From assembly GCA_963169635.1 (NCBI GenBank), contig CAUJDL010000041.1, forward strand, positions 62,001 to 126,000: DNA of 64,000 nt, read 5' to 3'. This DNA comes from Bacteroidota bacterium. Lineage in GTDB: Bacteria > Bacteroidota > Bacteroidia > Chitinophagales > Chitinophagaceae. The notes under the pieces are model-generated. The model had not been told where the DNA came from and did not search any database. It saw nothing but the letters and a program-made list of their open reading frames with translations. The position numbers and the translations under genes are program-made. Positions 57,782 to 64,000 of this stretch are shown here, in pieces; the stretch's first letter is position 1, and every line of letters starts with the position of its first letter.

Positions 57782-60634
57782 TTAATGAGCTTCTAACCAA
57801 TTTTTACCTATACCAATTTCTGCTTCTACAGGTACATGATTAGGTAATATTAAAGCGTTTTTCATATTATCTAAAATTAATGGCTTTAATATGTCTATTT
57901 CATTTTCTGCTACATCAAAAATTAATTCATCGTGTACTTGCAAAATCATTTTACTTTTTAAATTTTCTTTTTGTATAGCTGCATGAATTTTTATCATTGC
58001 CAATTTTATCATATCTGCAGCACTACCTTGTATAGGAGAGTTAATAGCATTTCTTTCTGCAAAACCACGTACAGTATGGTTAGATGAATTAATATCTCTT
58101 AACCATCTTTTTCTGCCAATAATTGTTTGTACATAACCATGCTTTTTAGCAAAAGCAATAGTATCATCCATATATTGTTGAATACCTGAAAATTCTTTTT
58201 TATAACTATCAATTATTTCTTTAGCTTCTGTACGGCTAATACCTAAATTTTCTGCTAAACCAAATGCACCTTGACCATATATAATTCCAAAATTTACACT
58301 CTTCGCTTTATACCTCATTTCTTTTGTAACACTTGCCTCATCTACATTATACACTTTTGCTGCAGTTGCAGTATGTATATCTTTACCTTGTAAAAATGCA
58401 TCACACATATTTTTATCGCCACTAATAGCTGCTACAATTCTTAATTCTATTTGTGAGTAATCGGCACTTATTAAAACATGTTGTTGATTGCTTGGTATAA
58501 ATGCTTTTCTAATTTCTTTACCTCTATTTGTACGTATTGGTATATTTTGCAAATTAGGATTGCTACTACTAAGCCTACCTGTAACTACTACAGTTTGTGC
58601 ATAAGAAGTATGTACTTTATTGCTTTTACGATTTATCATTAATGGCAAAGCATCTGCATAAGTAGATTTTAGTTTTGTAAGTTCTCTAAACACTAAAATA
58701 TTATCTGCAATTTCATGACCTTTTGCTGCTAAGCTTTGCAACACTTCTTCGCCAGTTTGATATTGTCCTGTTTTAGTTTTTTTAGCACTACTATCTAATT
58801 GTAATTTATCAAACAAAACTTCGCCAAGTTGTTTAGGCGATGCAAGATTAAATTTTACACCTGCAAGTTTATATACATTATCTTCTGCTTGTTTTGCATC
58901 TTTTTCTAACTCTTTACTATAGTTTACTAAAAATGCTTCATCAACTTTTACACCTTCAAACTCCATATCTGCCAATACTTTTACTAAAGGATTATCTACT
59001 TCATAAAAAACATTTGCAACATTTTTTTCATTAAGTAATGGATGAATAGCTTGTTTTAATTGAAAAGTAATATCAGCATCTTCTGCAGCATAATCTTTTA
59101 TTTTTTCTATTGCTACATCTCTCATATTACCTTGACTTTTCCCTTTTTTTCCTATTAAATCTTCTATAGGTATTGGCTGATAATTTAAAAAAGTAGCACT
59201 CAATAAATCCATACTTCTTTTTCCTTCTGGCTCTGCTACATAATGTGCTAACATGGTATCATAAATATTTCCTTTAAGTTCTATACCATACCATTTTAAA
59301 ATTAAAATATCGTATTTAATATTTTGTCCTATCCATGTAATGGTAGTATTTGAAAATAATTTATTTAACTGTTGTAAAATTTTTTGTGTAGCTTCTTTAT
59401 TTTCTGAGCAAGGAATATAATAAGCTTCATGTGCTTTGCAAGAAAAACTAATACCTACTAAAGATGCATTATTTGCATCTATACCTGTAGTTTCAGTATC
59501 AATACAAATTTCTGTGAAGGGCAAAAGTTTTTCTATCATTTCATCAATCTCATGCTCTGTTTGTATTAAATAATATTGATGATCTGTGTTTTGAATATTT
59601 TTTAATGAAGTATTTAAAATAGTTTCTTCATCTATTTCTTGAAGAGTGTTTGTTGTTTTTTTAGTTGAAGATTTATTTTCTGCATTAGGTGTTATAATAT
59701 TTCCAAACAAATCTTTTTGTACATTAGGTGTTGTGTTATCATTGTTTTGAATAGTAATTTCTTCGCCCAAAATTCTGCTACCCAAAGTTTTAAATTCTAA
59801 TGTGGTAAAAATTTCTTTTAGTGCATCTTTATTCCAATCTTTTAATGAAAAATTTTCTTCATGAAAACTTACAGGTACTTTAGTAATAATTGTTGCTAAT
59901 TTTTTACTCAAAATAGCATCATCTTTTCCTGCTTTTATTTTTTCTCCTAAAGAGCCTTTAATATTATTAGCATTAGCTAATACATTTTCTAACGAATGAT
60001 ATTCTTTTAAAAGTTTAGCAGCAGTTTTTTCGCCAACGCCTTTAATGCCAGGAATATTATCTACAGCATCTCCCATTAATCCTAAAATATCTATTACCTG
60101 ATGTACATTTTCTATATCCCATTTTTCACACACTTCTTTTGGACCTAAAATTTCTGCTTTACCACCTTGATATGCTGGTTTATAAATATAAATTCCATCT
60201 CTTACTAATTGGCCATAATCTTTATCTGGCGTTACCATATAAACTTCATAACCTGCATCATGAGCTTCCCAAGCTAATGTACCAATTACATCATCTGCTT
60301 CGTAACCTTCTATTCCAATTACAGGTATATTAAAACCTTCAATAATTTTTTTAATATCTGGTACAGCAGCTAATAAATCTTCTGGTGTTTCTTGTCTGTT
60401 TGCTTTATAATCTGCATAGTCTGTTTCTCTAATTACAGAGCCACCAACATCAAAACAAACAGCCATGTGTGTTGGTTTTTCTTTATTAATAAGTTCAATT
60501 AATGTATTGGTAAAACCAAATTGTGCATTAGTATTTTTTCCTTTACTGGTAATACGTGGGTTACGAATTAGTGCATAATAAGCTCTAAAAATTAGTGCAT
60601 AAGCATCTAACAAAAATAATTTCTTTGCTGGCAT
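57782..60634 (-). CDS. polA: DNA polymerase I
   Basis: 5'-3' exonuclease 'KLFLLDAYALIFRAYYAL', 3'-5' exo 'EICIDTETTGIDANNASLVGIS', polymerase 'LISADYSQIELRIVAAISGD', 'KSVNFGIIYGQGAFGLAENL', 'MILQVHDELIFDV'. Confidence 0.97.
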   Translation of the reverse strand: MPAKKLFLLDAYALIFRAYYALIRNPRITSKGKNTNAQFGFTNTLIELINKEKPTHMAVCFDVGGSVIRETDYADYKANRQETPEDLLAAVPDIKKIIEGFNIPVIGIEGYEADDVIGTLAWEAHDAGYEVYMVTPDKDYGQLVRDGIYIYKPAYQGGKAEILGPKEVCEKWDIENVHQVIDILGLMGDAVDNIPGIKGVGEKTAAKLLKEYHSLENVLANANNIKGSLGEKIKAGKDDAILSKKLATIITKVPVSFHEENFSLKDWNKDALKEIFTTLEFKTLGSRILGEEITIQNNDNTTPNVQKDLFGNIITPNAENKSSTKKTTNTLQEIDEETILNTSLKNIQNTDHQYYLIQTEHEIDEMIEKLLPFTEICIDTETTGIDANNASLVGISFSCKAHEAYYIPCSENKEATQKILQQLNKLFSNTTITWIGQNIKYDILILKWYGIELKGNIYDTMLAHYVAEPEGKRSMDLLSATFLNYQPIPIEDLIGKKGKSQGNMRDVAIEKIKDYAAEDADITFQLKQAIHPLLNEKNVANVFYEVDNPLVKVLADMEFEGVKVDEAFLVNYSKELEKDAKQAEDNVYKLAGVKFNLASPKQLGEVLFDKLQLDSSAKKTKTGQYQTGEEVLQSLAAKGHEIADNILVFRELTKLKSTYADALPLMINRKSNKVHTSYAQTVVVTGRLSSSNPNLQNIPIRTNRGKEIRKAFIPSNQQHVLISADYSQIELRIVAAISGDKNMCDAFLQGKDIHTATAAKVYNVDEASVTKEMRYKAKSVNFGIIYGQGAFGLAENLGISRTEAKEIIDSYKKEFSGIQQYMDDTIAFAKKHGYVQTIIGRKRWLRDINSSNHTVRGFAERNAINSPIQGSAADMIKLAMIKIHAAIQKENLKSKMILQVHDELIFDVAENEIDILKPLILDNMKNALILPNHVPVEAEIGIGKNWLEAH

Positions 60635-60687
60635 GCAGCTAAGGTAATAAACTGTATTGAGAGGTATAAAGAAAAATTAATTACTCT

Positions 60688-61668
60688 TTAAAACATTGCT
60701 TCTATTAAATCATCAAGTGTAATATTGCTAAAATGTTTGTCTATATTAATATGTGCTAAAGCTTGTCTAATAGCATTTTCATTGTGAGCAATATTGATTA
60801 AAGCATGTTCAATTGGCTCTATACCAAGTTCAGAAAAAAAGTCGCCATAAATTTTTATGTTTTCAATAATACCATTCTTAGCTTCTAAATTCATTTCTAA
60901 TAAACCACCTTTGGTACGTATAGCTTTTTTAAAACTATATTCTGGCGATTTGCCATAATTCCATTCTTGTGTACTATATTTTTCGTTTTTTAATTGGTTA
61001 ATAATTTTTATATCATCTGGTGTAAAAGTATAAAGTTTACTATCTGGATAAATGCTTAAAACATGATTCATTAATTGCTGTGTAAATGCTTCTAAACTTA
61101 ATGGTGTTTTTAAATGTTCTGTAATATTTGTAACTCTTTTAGGAACAGATTTTACTGCTTTATCTTGATATTTTACAGGATTAATTTTTAATGCTTCGCT
61201 AACATTACGCATTTCTGCAGCATATAAAATAGTACCATGATGCAAAATTCTGTTTTTATAAATATGTGCAGCATTGCCAGAAAATTTTTTACCATCAATC
61301 ATTAAATCATTCTTTCCTTCAAAACGAGCATCTATACCTAAGCTTTGAATAACATCTACAATAGGTTGTGTAAATTTTTTAAAATCGGTAAGGTTAGAGT
61401 CTTCGCCAGATTTTACAAAAGAAAAATTAAGATTTCCTAAATCGTGATATACAGCACCACCACCAGAAATTCTTCTTACAACAGCTATATTATTTGCTTT
61501 TACATAATCGTAATTTATTTCTGCTAAAGTGTTTTGATATTTACCTACAATTATTGCATTGTTATTACGCCAAAGCATAAAACAATCTTCTTTTAAATAC
61601 TTTAAAATATATTCATCTGTAGCAATATTAAAATATGGGTCTGTAGATTCGTGATAAATACAAAGCAT
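60688..61668 (-). CDS. lplA: lipoate--protein ligase
   Basis: 'ESTDPYFNIATDEYILKYL...FMLWRNNNAIIVGKYQNTLAEINYDYVKANNIAVVRRISGGGAVYHDLGNLNFSFV', 'KKFSGNAAHIYKNRILHHGTILYA'. Confidence 0.94.
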   Translation of the reverse strand: MLCIYHESTDPYFNIATDEYILKYLKEDCFMLWRNNNAIIVGKYQNTLAEINYDYVKANNIAVVRRISGGGAVYHDLGNLNFSFVKSGEDSNLTDFKKFTQPIVDVIQSLGIDARFEGKNDLMIDGKKFSGNAAHIYKNRILHHGTILYAAEMRNVSEALKINPVKYQDKAVKSVPKRVTNITEHLKTPLSLEAFTQQLMNHVLSIYPDSKLYTFTPDDIKIINQLKNEKYSTQEWNYGKSPEYSFKKAIRTKGGLLEMNLEAKNGIIENIKIYGDFFSELGIEPIEHALINIAHNENAIRQALAHINIDKHFSNITLDDLIEAMF

Positions 61669-61831
61669 AAAATTTTTTTTAGATAATAAACACTTTTAGT
61701 TAGTAATATTTTTAAAGTGGCAAAGGTAAGTTTTTGTTATGCTATCTTTGGTAATACATCATAATTTAGTAAAGCAACTTTTAATATTAATTGACCATAA
61801 AACACTAACATTTTTTTTAATAATTGAATTT

Positions 61832-61839
61832 TATCTTTG
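61832..61839 (+). promoter_or_regulatory. -7 element TATCTTTG upstream of the DUF2911 gene
   Basis: Exact TAnnTTTG, 15 nt before the ATG. Confidence 0.45.
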
Positions 61840-61854
61840 TAAAAATTTTCAAGC

Positions 61855-62415
61855 ATGAAGTACAGTGTAATTGCTTTATTTTTTATTAGTTTTTCCATAG
61901 CAGGTTTTGCACAAACCAACCAAATAGGTTTTGATAAAAGCCCAATGGATATTAGTTATTTACCTAAAGATTATCCATTATTAAAAATGGATGGCAAAAG
62001 CAAAGATTTACCCATTGCCAGAATAATTTATAGTCGTCCTCAAAAAAAGGGTAGAGAAATTTTTGGAGAACTTATACAATATAATGAAGTATGGCGTTTA
62101 GGAGCTAATGAAGCTACAGAAATAGAGTTTTTTAAAAATGTAAAAATTGCAGGTAAAACCATTGCCAAAGGTCGTTATTCTTTATTTTGTATTCCCAGAG
62201 AAAATAAATGGACATTAATTATTAATAAAGACAATTATTCTTGGGGTAATTTTAATTATGATACTAAAAAAGACTTGGTAAGAATAGATTGTAAAATAGA
62301 AAAAACAGCAGAAATAACAGAAGCATTAACTATCTATTTTGAAAGTATAAAATCTGGGGCAAATATTGTAATTATGTGGGATAATGATAAAGCAAGTTTC
62401 CCTTTTAGCTGGTAA
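61855..62415 (+). CDS. DUF2911 domain-containing protein
   Basis: Signal peptide; 'ARIIYSRPQKKGREIFGELIQYNEVWRLGANEATEIEFFKNVKIAGKTIAKGRYSLFCIP'. Confidence 0.9.
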   Translation: MKYSVIALFFISFSIAGFAQTNQIGFDKSPMDISYLPKDYPLLKMDGKSKDLPIARIIYSRPQKKGREIFGELIQYNEVWRLGANEATEIEFFKNVKIAGKTIAKGRYSLFCIPRENKWTLIINKDNYSWGNFNYDTKKDLVRIDCKIEKTAEITEALTIYFESIKSGANIVIMWDNDKASFPFSW

Positions 62416-62494
62416 TTTTAAGATTGCTGAACTTAACGAATAATTAATGGTTGAAAATTTTTTAAGTTTAAAAAACCATTAGATTTGTAACAAT

Positions 62495-63544
62495 ATGTTT
62501 AGCGAAAAAAATCCCTCTCCAAAACAATTATCTGCTTATACAGCTTTAATTGTATCTATACCTGTAGCATTAGCTTTTTTAATTGTAGAAAAGCAATTAT
62601 GGATGGGTATTGTTGCATTTATCATCATGTTTATTTGTAGCTATTTATTAATAAGCTATGTATTAGAAACATTTATTTTCAGAAAAATAAAATTAATCTA
62701 CAAATTTATTCATCAAACCAAAGCAAGTAAAAGAGAAGAGGTTTATTATAAATATATTTTACCTAAAAAAACTATTAATGAGGTTAAAGAAGATGTAGAA
62801 AAATGGGCTGCACAACGTAGTGAAGAAATTGAATTATTGAAAAAAACAGAAGCCTATCGTAAAGAGTTTTTACAAAACTTATCTCACGAATTAAAAACAC
62901 CTGTTTTTGCTATTCAAGGTTATGTAGATACTTTGTTAGATGGTGCAATAAACGACCCTAATAACAATATGAAGTTTTTAGAAAATACTTCTAAAAATGT
63001 AGATAGGTTAGTAGCTTTATTAGAAGATTTAGACGAAATTTCTAAGTTAGAAACTAATGAACAAATTTTGCATCAAGACTTTTTTATTATTCAAGATTTA
63101 ATAAAAGAAGTGTACGATTTACTCTCTTTAAAACTCAGCAAAAAAAATATTAAAGCCTCTATTAAAAAAGGTTGTGATGCTCCAATAACTGTATATGCAG
63201 ATAAAGAAAAAATAAAACAAGTAGTTACTAATATTATTTCTAATGCTATAAAATATGGTAAAGAAAATGGTACTGTAATTGCCAGCATTTACTCAACAGA
63301 CGATAAAAATGTATTAATAGAATTTAGTGATGATGGTATTGGCATGGCTGAAGAACATTTGCAAAGAATTTTTGAACGTTTTTATAGAACCGATTTTGGT
63401 AGAAGCAGAAATATTGGAGGCTCTGGCTTAGGCTTAGCAATTTGTAAGCATATTATTGAAGCTCATAGCCAAACTATACATGCAAGAAGTACTTTAAATG
63501 TAGGTACTACTATTGGCTTTACATTATCTAGCAATAAAGATTAA
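62495..63544 (+). CDS. sensor histidine kinase (PhoR-like)
   Basis: Two TM segments; H-box 'YRKEFLQNLSHELKTPVFAIQGYVDTLLDGA', N-box 'KQVVTNIISNAIKYG', 'FSDDGIGM', 'GGSGLGLAICKHIIEAH'. Confidence 0.94.
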   Translation: MFSEKNPSPKQLSAYTALIVSIPVALAFLIVEKQLWMGIVAFIIMFICSYLLISYVLETFIFRKIKLIYKFIHQTKASKREEVYYKYILPKKTINEVKEDVEKWAAQRSEEIELLKKTEAYRKEFLQNLSHELKTPVFAIQGYVDTLLDGAINDPNNNMKFLENTSKNVDRLVALLEDLDEISKLETNEQILHQDFFIIQDLIKEVYDLLSLKLSKKNIKASIKKGCDAPITVYADKEKIKQVVTNIISNAIKYGKENGTVIASIYSTDDKNVLIEFSDDGIGMAEEHLQRIFERFYRTDFGRSRNIGGSGLGLAICKHIIEAHSQTIHARSTLNVGTTIGFTLSSNKD

Positions 63545-63554
63545 TTAAGCGTAA

Positions 63555-64000
63555 TTATTTTTTAGTACTAATAACTACATCATCATTTAATAAAACTTTC
63601 ATGCTCTCCATAAGTATTTGACTTTTCTTAGCTTCAAAAATGGCAGCTTTATCTTTAGATAAACGCATGTTATATTTTTTACCTTCTGCTAAAGTTTTAT
63701 CAAATCCAGGATTCCATTTATTAAACTGATCTATATCTAACAATAAATTATTAGCAATAACTACAGATAAATATCTGCCACCAACTTCAATAGCTGTAGA
63801 GTTGTTTAACTCTTCTTCAGATAAAGTAGGTTTATTATTAACAGCTAAAGATGCTAAGTATTCGTTGGTTTCATTGGTTGTCATTGTTGTCCAACCTCCT
63901 GAACCTTCAAAAATATAATGAGTAGCAATATATTTTTTTACATGATTACGTGTTTCTAAAGGTAAATAATATTGCAAGTTCCAGAAGTTGGTACTATTAC
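63555..64000 (-). CDS. lytic transglycosylase (MltD-like), C-terminal part; N-terminus beyond window end
   Basis: Frame is open to the window edge (..TNFWNLQYYLPLETRNHVKKYIATHYIFEGSGG..), typical of the region after the SLT domain in Bacteroidota MltD homologues. Confidence 0.7.
   Translation of the reverse strand, partial: NSTNFWNLQYYLPLETRNHVKKYIATHYIFEGSGGWTTMTTNETNEYLASLAVNNKPTLSEEELNNSTAIEVGGRYLSVVIANNLLLDIDQFNKWNPGFDKTLAEGKKYNMRLSKDKAAIFEAKKSQILMESMKVLLNDDVVISTKK

Noticed and set aside
61669-61854. Possible tRNA or small RNA gene in the lplA-DUF2911 gap
   Set aside because: No T-loop motif or cloverleaf; the gap contains two TATCTTTG promoter-like elements but no recognisable RNA.

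Overview
This 64 kb window is a gene-dense, AT-rich chromosomal segment from a member of the Bacteroidota. Several marks support that: type IX secretion C-terminal domain, TonB receptors, DUF4290/DUF2480/DUF2911 families and TAnnTTTG-type -7 elements; it looks Chitinophagaceae-like, by inference only. Most of the content is housekeeping: dnaX, dnaB, polA, obgE, accBC, lpxD, kdsB, murF, recQ, dapA, cmk, nadB, trmB, meaB, lplA and PDH E2. I saw no rRNA, tRNA, CRISPR array or transposon. The least conventional locus is a tight minus-strand three-gene cassette at 30257-33305: a stand-alone SET-domain protein, a D-Ala-D-Ala-ligase-like ATP-grasp protein, and a second ATP-grasp fused to a SET/post-SET methyltransferase domain. 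It looks like an uncharacterised ligase plus lysine-methylase system. Other notable items are: an A10 tract in dnaX where both shifted frames stop at once (candidate slippage site giving a gamma-like product); a TPP riboswitch ahead of a TonB receptor; a stand-alone C-terminal half of CarB; an AmgK-like kinase fused to a RapZ C-terminal domain next to a MurU-like gene; an alkyltransferase-like protein with Cys replaced by Ala; two genes interrupted by in-frame stops (pirin TGA, alpha/beta hydrolase TAA); and palindromic operators around a MarR gene. All family assignments come from reading protein motifs by eye. No database search was run.
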